Below are positions 1-8,566 of a stretch of DNA of 64,000 bases, piece by piece. Numbering within the stretch: the first letter of the stretch is position 1; the number at the start of each line of letters is the position of its first letter. The translations under genes were made by a program, and so were the position numbers. The DNA is from Rhodothermales bacterium (GTDB lineage: Bacteria > Bacteroidota > Rhodothermia > Rhodothermales > Bin80). The stretch covers positions 2,792,814 to 2,856,813 of the forward strand of contig CATQHT010000003.1 of the NCBI GenBank assembly GCA_958296045.1, in the 5' to 3' direction. Under the pieces are notes generated by a model. It was not told the origin of the DNA. It was given only the letters and a program-made list of their open reading frames with translations, and made no database searches.

Positions 1-2
1 AT

Positions 3-476
3 ATCCTGGTGGCCACTACTGTGATCGAAGTGGGGATTGATGCTCCCAACGCCACGATGATCGTGATTGAGCACGCGGAGCGTTTCGGCTTGAGCCAGCT
101 TCACCAGCTTCGAGGCCGCGTGGGGCGCGGCGCGCATGCAAGTCAGTGCATCCTTATGGCGGACTACCGTCAGACGCCCGAGGCCAAAGAGCGCCTCCGA
201 ACATTGACACAGACTACGGACGGTTTTGAGATCAGCGACAGGGATCTGCAGATCCGGGGCAGCGGCGACTTTTTTGGTACGCGGCAGCACGGCCTCCCTG
301 CCCTCAAGGTGGCCGATGTCGCGAACGACGTGAAGCTGCTCGAAGATGCGCGTGCCGCTGCCGAGGACCTATTTGAGGCTGACCCCAATTTGGAGCACAA
401 AGCGCACAGGCTTTTGCTATGGTACTTTGAAACCTTTGTCGGCAGCCGGGTGGGGCACCTGTTCAGGGTAGGGTGA
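3..476 (+). CDS. recG: ATP-dependent DNA helicase RecG, C-terminal part (cut by window edge)
   Basis: RecG remodels stalled replication forks and branches Holliday junctions in the cytoplasm. Only the last 157 or so residues are present; the frame is open to the left edge of the window. Helicase motif V/VI is visible as VIEVGIDAPNA followed by HQLRGRVGRG, the arginine-finger motif of superfamily 2 helicases. The RecG-specific tail follows, with DLQIRGSGDFFGTRQHG (the region that couples DNA translocation to ATP hydrolysis) and a short C-terminal helical domain. The stop is TGA at 474-476. The downstream neighbour, a sulfatase, is convergent with a gap of about 200 bp holding no recognisable gene. 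The identification is secure; the start lies outside the window. Confidence 0.95.
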   Translation: MLVATTVIEVGIDAPNATMIVIEHAERFGLSQLHQLRGRVGRGAHASQCILMADYRQTPEAKERLRTLTQTTDGFEISDRDLQIRGSGDFFGTRQHGLPALKVADVANDVKLLEDARAAAEDLFEADPNLEHKAHRLLLWYFETFVGSRVGHLFRVG

Positions 477-677
477 GGGGACTCGCTGCAGCGCCTCTTT
501 CCTTGCGGCTGCGCTTACCTTGCCTGTTACGCGTAACCGGAAGCCCTCCGTCCCCATTGGTGGCGCACCTTTCACGGGCGTGTTGGCGCATCCCAGTCAC
601 GTATGCGGCGATGCTGCGCTATGCGCGCTCTAGCGAATAAACGGGAGCCTCAGCCATCGCCATTGGTGCCGCGCACC

Positions 678-2159
678 TCACTCGTAGCCCGCGAACTGCC
701 ACCGCTCAATGTGTGATGGGCTGCGGCTACGCATGATGGCATCGATGCGGCCGACGATGTCTGGGTGCTGGGTAGCCATGTCGTTCGTTTCGGCTGGGTC
801 ATCGGCCAGGTTGTACAGCTCAATGGGCGCCTCGGGATCATCATGTCCGCCCAGGCGCACCCCTTTCCAGTCTCCGATGCGCACCGCCTGTGCTCCTTGC
901 CAGCTCCGACCATGGTATTCCCAGTACATCTCTGACGGCGGAGGGGCCTTTTGGCCCAACAGCACGGGCAGCAATGAGGTGCCGTCAACCTCGGCGATCG
1001 GGTTTGCGCCCGCAATCTCTGCCAGCGTGGGCATCACATCCCAGAAGGCGGACACATGACCTGTGGTAGTTCCAGGTGCGATATGGCCGGGCCACCAGGC
1101 AATCATAGGCACTCGGATGCCGCCTTCATAGACCTCCCCCTTGCCGCCGCGCAGCCCCCCAGAACTGTTAAACAGCTCCACATCGACGCCCCCCACATAC
1201 GTGGGGCCGTTGTCGCTGGAAAATATGACCATGGTGTTGTCTGCCAGCCCCAGCTCTTCTAAGAGGCTCATCAGGCGTCCTAGGTGTTCGTCCATACGCG
1301 AAATCATCGCCGCGTATGCGGAGGTGGGCCGAATATGCGGCAGATATCCCTGGCCGCCGGGGTAGGGCAATTCATCAAATACACCATCGTATTGCGCCAG
1401 CGCTTCGTCGGGCACCTGCAGGGCTAGGTGTGGCACCACATGCGGTACATACAAGAAGAAGGGCTGTTCCGCGTTGCGCCGGATGAAGGCTTCCGCTTCG
1501 TCCATCATCAGGTCTGGCGCGTAGTCCTGGCCCTTGTAGCGGTCATATGCGGCAGGGTCGTTCAGGTCGTCGCCCTCGAAGCGCTGGTGCGGATGAAAGT
1601 ATTTGTTGCCGAGCGAATCCCAGACGCCATTTTTCCAGAGGTGCGTTGGATAGTAGTTATGTGCCTGCTTCTGGTCCAGATAGCCGTAAAAGAAGTCAAA
1701 GCCCTGCTCATTGGGCTCACCTGTGGAGCCCGGGCCTCCCAGGCCCCACTTGCCGATGGCGGCCGTCGTATATCCGGCATCTTGCAGCATGCTTCCTAGC
1801 GTAAACGTTCCGGGAGCAAGCGGCAGCTGCCCGCGCTCTTCCTCGTCGGCGAACCCGCCCAGCTCAAAGTTGTCGCGCACATAGCAATGCCCGGTGTGGC
1901 GCCCAGTCAGCAGCGTGCACCGGGAAGGCGCACAGACGGGGCTGCCGCTGTAGTGCTGTGTAAACCGCATTCCCTCGGTAGCCAGACGATCCAGGTTGGG
2001 GGTCTGGATGAGCTCCTGACCATAGGCACCCACCTCACCGTAGCCGAGGTCATCGGCGAGAAAGTAGATGATGTTGGGCGCTGTACGTTCCGGTTGGCGG
2101 ATGCCCGCAAGAGGGGCGGCGATCAGGATCAGAAGCAGGGTAAGGCGGGCCATGGCCAA
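678..2159 (-). CDS. Type I sulfatase (arylsulfatase family), exported
   Basis: Predicted to hydrolyse sulfate esters, probably on polysaccharides or other external substrates. The 493-residue protein opens with a hydrophobic signal-like stretch (residues 4-19). It then shows the metal-binding NIIYFLADDLGYGE segment (Asp36-Asp37) and the sulfatase signature C-A-P-S-R at residues 76-80, followed by TLLTGRHTGH. Cys76 is the residue converted to formylglycine by a maturase in this family. IGKWGLGG, SSDNGP and a conserved C-terminal EMYWEYHGR segment also fit family S1. Length is normal. The gene stands alone with no sulfatase-maturase or SusCD pair nearby, so substrate cannot be inferred. Confidence 0.93.
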   Translation of the reverse strand: MAMARLTLLLILIAAPLAGIRQPERTAPNIIYFLADDLGYGEVGAYGQELIQTPNLDRLATEGMRFTQHYSGSPVCAPSRCTLLTGRHTGHCYVRDNFELGGFADEEERGQLPLAPGTFTLGSMLQDAGYTTAAIGKWGLGGPGSTGEPNEQGFDFFYGYLDQKQAHNYYPTHLWKNGVWDSLGNKYFHPHQRFEGDDLNDPAAYDRYKGQDYAPDLMMDEAEAFIRRNAEQPFFLYVPHVVPHLALQVPDEALAQYDGVFDELPYPGGQGYLPHIRPTSAYAAMISRMDEHLGRLMSLLEELGLADNTMVIFSSDNGPTYVGGVDVELFNSSGGLRGGKGEVYEGGIRVPMIAWWPGHIAPGTTTGHVSAFWDVMPTLAEIAGANPIAEVDGTSLLPVLLGQKAPPPSEMYWEYHGRSWQGAQAVRIGDWKGVRLGGHDDPEAPIELYNLADDPAETNDMATQHPDIVGRIDAIMRSRSPSHIERWQFAGYE

Positions 2160-2724
2160 GGATGCTGTGAGCGTCGCAGAATATACCTACGCCAAATGAA
2201 GCCCGACATGCGCCTGTTGCGACGCTGCGGAACCGATCCAAGTCACACGGAAAGGCTCAGCACCCTTATCAGCGTTCGGATGCCTCAGGCGCCGTCACCT
2301 TAGCGCGCGATCCTGACGCGTGGCTACGTGCGGCGGGCGGGGATCCTGATTGCAATGAGCTCCGCGGAGCGGGCTATGAATTCCCCGTTATGCAAATACC
2401 AGTTGTGGCCCCTACGGTACGCATCGCGAACGGACCTGTGGCCCGCTAGCTCCACCGTGTAGGGATGGTCCTCACGCGTAAGCTCCTGCACTATGGTGCT
2501 CCTGGAACAAGCACCGTTGCGCCTCTTGCGGGAATCCCGCACCCTCCTGCTCCTGGATTGCATTGTGGGCGCGATGCCCGTCATGGTGGTGTTCATCAAA
2601 AGGATGGCCTCTTGTTCAGCGGGCTCGAAAGTAATAACACCTGCCCGGTTATCTGCGCACAATTTGTCAACAAGATCCGAACACGAATGCACAGGGCTCG
2701 TATGAGAAGGCATCCCTGACGCGG
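2160..2724. other. Gene-poor stretch with one doubtful small ORF
   Basis: No recognisable gene. The only sizeable reading frame is on the minus strand at 2324-2713 (129 codons, arginine-rich); it has no motif I recognise and its start abuts repeat R1. It may be a decayed accessory gene. No convincing promoter or terminator was seen. Confidence 0.35.
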
Positions 2725-2878
2725 TGCAGCGTAACCGTCCCGTAGACTACATTGAATGCAGGCCATGTGGCCATCTTATGTTTTGATGGGGTTCTACGTG
2801 GTTATGCCGTAGCCTCTGCTCCAGGCAGGTTGGGAGCATCCTCAGTCGTGACCTGACGGCTTGGATTTGCGATACCGT
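2725..2878 (-). repeat. Dispersed repeat R1, copy a
   Basis: About 150 bp, near-identical over its length to copies split around the serine recombinase element (7783-7914 plus 10108-10166) and at 33700-33908, with a diverged copy at 4922-5050 and a right half at 63766-63820. One end is marked by GTAACCGTCCCGTAG (2731-2745), the other by the complement of GGTATCGCAAATCC near 2865-2878. The R1 centre reads GTAGAACCCC/ATCAAAACATAAG on the minus strand. This uninterrupted copy serves as the reference empty site for the recombinase insertion. No ORF is conserved in it. Confidence 0.8.
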
Positions 2879-3823
2879 GCGCCACGAAGGCGCGGAGGGA
2901 TACTGATTGTCCAACGACAACTAGAATTGAGACCAGCGACAATTAGAATTGCGGTTGGCGAGGAGAATCCGCCTTGGTGCCATAGTTGCCTGGGCCCTGG
3001 ATGCTGGCATGGTTTATGGGAGGCGGAGACTTCGAGTCCGGTGGATGTTTGTCCAGTCCATTCTTCAGGATGGACGCGATGCTCCTGTACGAGCGCGTGC
3101 CGATCGCGAGTGCCCTCGTACTAGCGCTTTCCATGCGGTTCTCCGCAGGTGCGAGCCAAGCGGAGCAGGCCCATGAGCGTGCGGAAACGAAGCAGGGGGT
3201 GCGGCTAAGCATCGATGATCTGCTGCACGATCTTGCGTGTGTCCGGCCCGACGCGCTCTGCCTGCGTAATTGACAGCGCGAAGGTCGCTGAGCGTATGCA
3301 CGCCGCAGAGCATCGCCTGGGCGCTGGTGAACCACGCCAAGCCAGAACGCGTTACCGGACATACTGCACGCCCACTGACCGAAACGTATTCAACCTGTAA
3401 CGGCGCTGCTGATGCAAAGGAATCGGTGCTCGGACCTGCGTTCGCAGCGCTTGCCTTTCGGGCGTACCTACGCGGACACCGCGAGGGTCCGCATAGGTCA
3501 CGGGCACCGACCGTGAGTGTGCGGATTATCGTGCACCCACTGCAAACATTTGGAATAGGGAACCGTTTTCCGGCCGCATGGCACACGGTAAGGAAATATG
3601 CACCGCTCAGGCTATGGACAAGAGAAACGTCAGACTAGCGGCCACGCGCACAACTCCCGCCCCAGGTACGAGTCTTGCGCGGGCGATTTCCCGTCGCTTG
3701 GTTAAGCTGTACGGCACGTGCAGAGATCTGGCATTGACCATCATCGTACGCAGGGCTGGAGTCACGGGAACTGACGGCCACTGCGACTCGGACGAAGGTT
3801 ACGGCCACACACCTGCAGGCATC
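2879..3823. other. Gene-poor stretch between R1 and the Panacea-like gene
   Basis: About 0.9 kb without a gene I can support. Overlapping frames in both strands are short, arginine/serine/cysteine-rich and look like noise. The frame of the downstream Panacea-like gene is open back to 3578, but that extension has no counterpart in its paralogue at 34464-35123. The stretch may be remnant mobile DNA. Confidence 0.4.
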
Positions 3824-4495
3824 TTGAAGACAGAGCCACCCCGCATCGCCAAATTCGACCAGCAGGCGAACATCGTGCTGGCAGCTATGGCCGCTGGTGG
3901 AGTAGGAGCACAATTTGATCCTGTTAGAATTCAGAAGCTCCTGTTCCTGATCGACCGCGAGGTTCCAAGAGCAGGCGGGCCCTTTTTCTCGTTCGCGCCA
4001 GACGACTACGGCCCCTTTGATGGTGCTGTCTACAGCGTGCTCTACCAGCTTGAGACCAACAGTAGCGTGGTGGTGGACCGAACCGGCCCATACGCAACGT
4101 TCGAATTATCGCAAGCGGGATATCATCAGGGGCAGTCCGTGCTGCACCAATTTGAACGTCGAACTGCCAAGTCGATCACCAGAAGATCACGTTGGGTGTT
4201 ATCACTGGCTTTCTGGGAGCTCATAAGGGTGGTTTACAGGGCATACCCGGACATGGCGGTCAACAGCAGGATACCAGAGCAGATACTCAGAATCAGTGTT
4301 AAGCCTTCGGTGGCGCCCCGCCCGTTTCTGGCAGGTATGACGAAGCTCTACGGCACATGGCAGCCAGAGGATGACCCGACGGCCGATCTGTCTCCAGAAG
4401 AGCAGGATTGGTTGGCCATCGCTAGCGACTGGTGGGCTGTCGGCGACGATCTTCGCACCGTGTTTGGCCAGCTGAATTTAGCCAAGGAAACCTGA
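3824..4495 (+). CDS. Panacea-like (DUF4065-type) protein, copy 1; putative antitoxin
   Basis: About 223 residues. The core VRIQKLLFLID...FSFAPDDYGPFDGAVYSVL matches the Panacea/DUF4065 pattern (helix with KLLFL, then YGPF and a second helix), followed by a winged-helix-like FELSQAGYHQGQSVL segment. Panacea domains are known as antitoxins that neutralise varied toxins encoded beside them. A clear paralogue lies at 34464-35123, sharing DIVLAAMAAGG-like, RWVLSLAFWEL and PxDLSPEEQD-like blocks. I chose TTG 3824 because it gives an N-terminus of similar length to the paralogue's ATG; the frame is open further upstream, so the start is uncertain. The stop overlaps the ATG of the following DUF2335 gene (TGATG), implying translational coupling. 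Antitoxin function is inference. Confidence 0.7.
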   Translation: MKTEPPRIAKFDQQANIVLAAMAAGGVGAQFDPVRIQKLLFLIDREVPRAGGPFFSFAPDDYGPFDGAVYSVLYQLETNSSVVVDRTGPYATFELSQAGYHQGQSVLHQFERRTAKSITRRSRWVLSLAFWELIRVVYRAYPDMAVNSRIPEQILRISVKPSVAPRPFLAGMTKLYGTWQPEDDPTADLSPEEQDWLAIASDWWAVGDDLRTVFGQLNLAKET

Positions 4496-4944
4496 TGGCA
4501 GACCGCTCTCCAACCGCCCCGGGCCCTAACGATTCTTCGACGTAGGACAGCGCAAGGCCGCTCACGCCATCAGCAGAGAAGCGTGTACTGGTTTTCCAAT
4601 CAAGGCAATTCCATGCTGGACCACTACCAACACCGCAGCACATGCGCCAGTACGACGAGGTCGTGCCCGGTACGGCGGAGCGATTACTGTTGCTGGCCGA
4701 GAAGCAGGCAGAACACCGCCGAGAAATTGAACACTTGGTAGTAAAGAGTGATGGGCGCCTCCAAGAGTGGGGGCAAAGATTCGCCTTTGCTCTGGCTCTC
4801 ATTGGCATCGGAGGCGGCCTGTACCTGCTCAACCTAGACAAACCCATCGGAGGCCTGGCCGCGGTAATGGTTGCCGCATGCTGGCCCTTAGCGATCTTAC
4901 TCCGACGCAGGCGCGTCGGAAGGCGCAACGTAACCGTCCCGTAG
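4495..4944 (+). pseudogene. DUF2335 membrane protein, copy 1, with in-frame TAG near the 5' end
   Basis: Translation from ATG 4495 meets TAG at 4543-4545 (codon 17), then the same frame runs open to 4944. After the stop it encodes QFHAGPLPTPQ, then DEVVPGTAERLLLLAEKQAEHR, a charged helix, and two hydrophobic segments (about FAFALALIGIGGGLYLL and PIGGLAAVMVAACW) ending in an Arg-rich tail. This is the DUF2335 layout: soluble proline/charged start, two membrane segments. The paralogue at 33972-34464 shares GPLPxPEQ, PGAAK and KPIGGLAGV-like blocks, showing that homology begins well upstream of the internal ATG 4642. The protein may be dead, or restarted internally. In the gene pair it would be the toxin-like membrane partner of the Panacea-like protein (inference). 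Its last codons run into R1. Confidence 0.65.
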
Positions 4945-5050
4945 AGAGCATTTAAGCCGGGAGGTTTGCCCTGCATATATTTGGGTGCGTTCTTCTATGG
5001 CTATGCGGTAACCTCGGCTTCGGGCAGGTTGAGGTATCCTCAACTCGGCA
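4922..5050 (-). repeat. Dispersed repeat R1, copy b (diverged)
   Basis: Begins with GTAACCGTCCCGTAGAG at 4930-4946, right at the end of the DUF2335 gene, and continues with a diverged R1 body (TATGCGGTAACCTCGGCTTCGG replaces TATGCCGTAGCCTCTGCTCC in copy a). Same orientation as copy a, so the two form direct repeats around the Panacea/DUF2335 pair. The 280 bp from 5050 to the IS66 element hold nothing recognisable. Confidence 0.65.
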
Positions 5051-5329
5051 GAGCAGCCATGACTGGTAGCTCTGACAGGTATCGCTATTCGCCGATGTTC
5101 TTTGGGTGTCTGGTTGCGGGTACGGGTGATCTTCTATTGAGGGCGCACCTAGTCAATGATCGAGCGGCTATGTGGCTGCAGTGCGGACTGGGATTGAAGT
5201 GCTTTTTTGGCATGTAGGCGGCGTAGTCACGCAGGTATGGCCGCGTATAGAAGGGCGGATCGTAGGTGCAGTATTACGTACGGATGGAGGCAGCAGAGCA
5301 TGGTTCATGGTCTTGCTCCGCGCATCCTT

Positions 5330-6982
5330 CTATGGAGGTGCCGGGGGATGGAGTGGCTGCCACTGGTGGGGTAGTAGCAGGTGGATCTTTTTGGCTGGAT
5401 GTCCCGCAGCAATGCGTGGCAGCACATCTTCGAGCCATTTTACGGGATTAACGCCGTGCAACCGGCACGTTGCCAGGAGCGTGTAGAAGGTGGCCATCTG
5501 CTTAGCTGCGTGGTGGGATCCGCAGAAGAGGTAGTGTTTGTGACCGATCGCAACCGTGCGCATGGCCCTTTCGACGGCGTTGGTATCAATTTCCAGGCGT
5601 CCGTCGTCGATGTATCGGCACAGCCGGTCCCACCGCGCCAGCGTGTAGTGCTTGGCCTTGCCCAGTAATTCCTTTGGGAGCGTATTCTGCTGCTGGAGCC
5701 ACGATTTAAGGTGGCGCAATACGGGTTTGGCCTTTTGCTGCCGCGCGATGCGTCGTTGTTCTGCAGAGGCATGGTTCTCGCGCAGCTGCGCTTCTATCCG
5801 GTAGAGCGTTCCTATTTGCTTCAGCACGAAGGCGGCTCTGTCGGGATCGGTACGGAGGGCTTGGTAAAAGTTACGTCGCGCATGGGCCTAGCAGTTGGCC
5901 AGTATGATGTGGGCATCCCGAATGAAGGTCAAGTAGGCGGCATATCCGTCGGTATGCAGCACGCCCTGGAACCCATGCAGGAATCCTCGTGGCACCTTGC
6001 TTCCGCGTCCGGGTGCGTATTGGTAGACCAGCAGCTTCTGTTTAGGGCAATGGTAGACCCAGAAGTATCCGCGATGAGTGGATCCTGTCTTCTTGCGATC
6101 CTGCACGCGGATCGTGGTCTCGTCCACCTGCAGGTATCCGCTCTTGCGTACCTGATCGGCCACGGCAAGCGCGAGCTGTTCCAGGTCAAAGCCTACCTTG
6201 TCCATCCAGTTTCCCATGGTGGACGATGGGATCTTTTAGCCCGAGCCGCGCTCTATTATCTTGGCTAGGCGGTGAAGCGGTAGACCATCCTCGACTTTGG
6301 ACGTAACAAGGTGCGCCAGCAACGATTCATGTACTCGCCCGCTGGGAATAGTGCGCGCAGGGAGTGGAGCGATACGCAGCCCCTTCGAAGGATCGGTGCT
6401 ATGCGCAAATACGCGGCGCCTATAGTTGATCACCTTCAGGTACCCTGGCTCCCACGCTACCACCTTGGTACTCTCAATTCGAATCGGTTTCCAGCCTTCC
6501 AGGTCTCCTTAGGGGTTAAGAAAGATCTCTTCCCTTGGCAGGTCGTCTGGCAGTTTGCTACGCTGCCCTTGGCGCCGCGTCTTGGGTTTGGCGTTCGCGC
6601 GATGGTCCTTAGTCGGTGTGCCCTGTACACCCGGGCGCGAGGCCGACGTATCTGCTGTCGCTGACGGTGGCGGCTTCTGATCCGCTGTCGCGCGGATGTC
6701 GTCGCTCACAGGCGGCTTTGGCTTCACACGCGCCTGTAAGCGCTCGCTTGTGCTGCCAAAGAGCTTTTGGGAGAGCTCACTGAGTTGGTCTTTGAGCTTG
6801 GCCATATCCTCGGCCAGACCTGCGTTCTTTGCCTCCGACCGCTGCCGTTGCGTACGCTCCTCGCTATGCAGGCGCCGCCAATGGTCACGCTTCGAACGAA
6901 GCCGCTCGACCACCGCGCGATGGTCCAGCTCGAGCCTCGCGCAACGCGGACAGGGGCGCTCCTGGGCAGGGATACTTGGCAC
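5330..6982 (-). pseudogene. tnpC: IS66 transposase TnpC, broken by three in-frame stop codons
   Basis: The frame runs unbroken for 551 codons except for stops at 6509-6511 (TAA), 6236-6238 (TAA) and 5888-5890 (TAG); no frameshift is needed. Domains in order: coiled-coil leader (RSEAKNAGLAEDMAKLKDQLSEL then QKLFGSTSERL), zinc-binding/linker region, and the DDE core with GYLQVDETTIRVQD, VLHTDGYAAY, and ERAMRTVAIGHKHYLFCGS carrying the catalytic Glu. The C-terminus WLEDVLPRIAAGHPAKKI is the usual IS66 ending. The TAG at 5888 falls between NC and AHARRNF, where the family normally has Trp, so it is a one-base W-to-stop change. The first two stops also follow family-conserved positions. Inactive unless read through. 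Confidence 0.9.
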
Positions 6983-7037
6983 GCCCTATTAACTCATGGC
7001 ATTTGCAAGTAGTTTCGAGAAGTTTATGTGAAGATAG

Positions 7038-7367
7038 TTATGAATCGGAACCCCGAAACCGGGGTCGATAGCGCACCGTCGCAGGCCGTACCCGGTCCAA
7101 GAGCATCATGAGCTCCGCCCATAAAGGCGTCGCGGTCTCTGGCAGCTCAAACGTCCGCGACTCGAGACGCTTGTTGTACAAAACCCACCCGCTGCGATCC
7201 CAAACCGGAAAAGTGATATGTGTCCGACGGTGGTTGATGAAAACGAACACATCGCCCAAGAGAGGATCACGCTTCATGCCCGAGCGCACCAGACTGCACA
7301 ACCCGTCAAAGCCTTTGCGCATGTCCGTAGGCTCCCGGCAAAAATGAAACACGTGCGACGGCCCCAA
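7038..7367 (-). CDS. tnpB: IS66 accessory protein TnpB
   Basis: A 109-residue protein of normal length for IS66 ORF2. The family blocks PTDMRKGFDGLCSLV, LGDVFVFINHRRTH, FPVWDRSGWVLYNKRLE and TFELP are all present. TnpB is needed for transposition of IS66 elements although its biochemical role is unsettled. It lies 2 bp after the end of tnpA and 55 bp before tnpC. It is the only intact gene of this element, so it is probably a relic. Confidence 0.92.
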   Translation of the reverse strand: MGPSHVFHFCREPTDMRKGFDGLCSLVRSGMKRDPLLGDVFVFINHRRTHITFPVWDRSGWVLYNKRLESRTFELPETATPLWAELMMLLDRVRPATVRYRPRFRGSDS

Positions 7368-7369
7368 TG

Positions 7370-7683
7370 CTAATATGACTGGCTCCGCTCACGCTGTAAC
7401 GCAGACCCGAGAAAGTCCGCCGATACCGGCGTGTACACGCGCAGACGCGCGCCGCCTGGAAACTCGACCTTTATCAACGCCCGCTCATGTACCTCCGGTG
7501 ACGATACATCCACAAAGGCGCCCGAAGCCCGAGACACAGATGCCGCGTACTTCTTGCGCCAGTAGTAAAAACCACGCTCCGACAGGCCGTGCTCAAGGCA
7601 CAACGCCTTCAGGCTCTGCGCACCACCAAAAAACGCTCCACCAGCGGAAACATGTCGTCCAAACTACGACGTAACGATGCCAT
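7370..7683 (-). pseudogene. tnpA: IS66 ORF1 (TnpA), frameshifted
   Basis: From ATG 7683 the sequence reads MASLRRSLDDMFPLVERFLVV, then runs out of frame; the frame that continues the family sequence (SLKALCLEHGLSERGFYYWRKKYA) is offset and open to 7370. A single indel near 7625-7640 explains this. The C-terminal half from 7603 remains open (77 codons). In intact IS66 elements ORF1 is a small helix-turn-helix protein. The break means the element lacks a functional ORF1 as well as TnpC. Confidence 0.75.
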
Positions 7684-7782
7684 TGCACCCCCCAGTTAAG
7701 TTGCTCACTGACCGACGCAACAATATCGGCAGCTCAAGCCCCTCAGCGTAATATGTACACTACGGGACACTTCTTCCCCGCC

Positions 7783-7914
7783 GGTGACGACCACTACATG
7801 CCTGGAGCAATCCCATAGACACCTGCTCGGTATCGCAAATCCAAGCCGTCAGGTCACGACTGAGGATGCTCCCAACCTGCCTGGAGCAGAGGCTACGGCA
7901 TAACCACGTAGAAC
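7783..7914 (+). repeat. Dispersed repeat R1, copy c, left half (attL side)
   Basis: Matches R1 copies a and d from CACTAC near 7790 through GGTATCGCAAATCCAAGCC to CCACGTAGAAC, which ends at 7914. There the match stops abruptly and resumes at 10108 on the other side of the recombinase element. Upstream, 7741-7782 carries a weak TACACTACGGGACAC resembling the R1 terminus. Confidence 0.8.
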
Positions 7915-8020
7915 TAACAACATGGAACCAAAAAGACTGTTGCGGCTGGATCGTGTTTTCGCCCGGCCCTGATGATGAATCTCTTGCATGTGATCGTATA
8001 CCAGATGTATTATAAGATGC

Positions 8021-8341
8021 ATGAAGCGAGCTTCACTGACCGAGCGTGCCGCACGCGTGGCTGCGGCCAAGTCGCTGTGTCGGGAGCACAGCACCGCAGA
8101 AGCGGCGCGCATCCTTGCCGCACGGTACGGCATCTCCCGAGTGCAGGCTTCGCGTTATGTCCGTGCGGCGCGCGAAGCGGATTCTTCGCTGGCTCGGGCG
8201 GAGGCTACCGCGCCCCTGAGTGTCTGGATTCCTGTGGCTCTGCTTGCGCGTGCGCGGGCTCGTGCACGCCATACCGGTGTGAGTCTGGGGGCGCTGGTGG
8301 CTCGAGCGCTGGCGCGTCTCTTGGACAGCGATTCACCGTGA
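8021..8341 (+). CDS. Small helix-turn-helix DNA-binding protein of the recombinase element
   Basis: 106 residues, basic and alanine-rich. Residues about 8-45 (RAARVAAAKSLCREHSTAEAARILAARYGISRVQASRYVRAA) have the spacing of a helix-turn-helix, with GISRVQASRYV as recognition helix. The C-terminal LSVWIPVALLARARARARHTGVSLGALVARALARLL resembles a ribbon-helix-helix-like dimerisation end (WIPxxLLxRAR then GVSLGALVARAL). It probably regulates the element or helps direct recombination; this is inference. ATG of the next small ORF follows the stop directly at 8342. An in-frame start upstream is not apparent. Confidence 0.7.
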   Translation: MKRASLTERAARVAAAKSLCREHSTAEAARILAARYGISRVQASRYVRAAREADSSLARAEATAPLSVWIPVALLARARARARHTGVSLGALVARALARLLDSDSP

Positions 8342-8566
8342 ATGCGTCCTATCCGCCTGACATACAAACCGGACCGGGCTGCGCAGCAGCGCATAGCACA
8401 GGCCTACGAGCTGTTGGTGCAGCACCGGATTTCGGAAGACCATACCTCCTCGCATGAAGCAAGAAGAGAAGATCGCGGCAGTGTACGTGCGTGTATCAAC
8501 CGAACTCCAGCGGCGTCAGCAGACGATAGACAGTCAGCTGGAGGCCGTGCTGATGAACGCGCGTGA
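8342..8566 (+). CDS. Small uncharacterised protein overlapping the recombinase start
   Basis: ATG 8342 lies immediately after the stop of the helix-turn-helix gene. The 74-residue frame begins MRPIRLTYKPDRAAQQRIAQAYELLVQH and overlaps the recombinase gene (start 8454) in another frame for its last third. Only the first 37 residues or so look protein-like; similar short genes often precede large serine recombinases. I do not recognise a domain. It may be genuine with a translational coupling role, or accidental. Confidence 0.4.
   Translation: MRPIRLTYKPDRAAQQRIAQAYELLVQHRISEDHTSSHEARREDRGSVRACINRTPAASADDRQSAGGRADERA

Larger units (their letters stand above)
5330..7690 (-). mobile_element. IS66-family insertion sequence, inactivated
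   Basis: Three genes in the standard IS66 order tnpA-tnpB-tnpC are read leftward from 7683 to 5330. tnpB is intact; tnpA is frameshifted and tnpC has three stops. I could not define the terminal inverted repeats, so the element limits are given by its coding region and may extend outward. A separate scrap of a different IS66 tnpC lies at 56542-56740. Confidence 0.85.

Noticed and set aside
5330-6982. Stop-codon reassignment or programmed readthrough to explain intact frames with stops
   Set aside because: TAA, TAG and TGA all occur as internal stops in pseudogenes and all are used as real terminators of intact core genes here, so a code change is not supported.
7741-7782. A weak CACTACGGGACAC match as a second R1 terminus, which would make R1 an element with repeated ends
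   Set aside because: Only about 9 bases match and it is not present at the equivalent place in copy d; too weak to claim.
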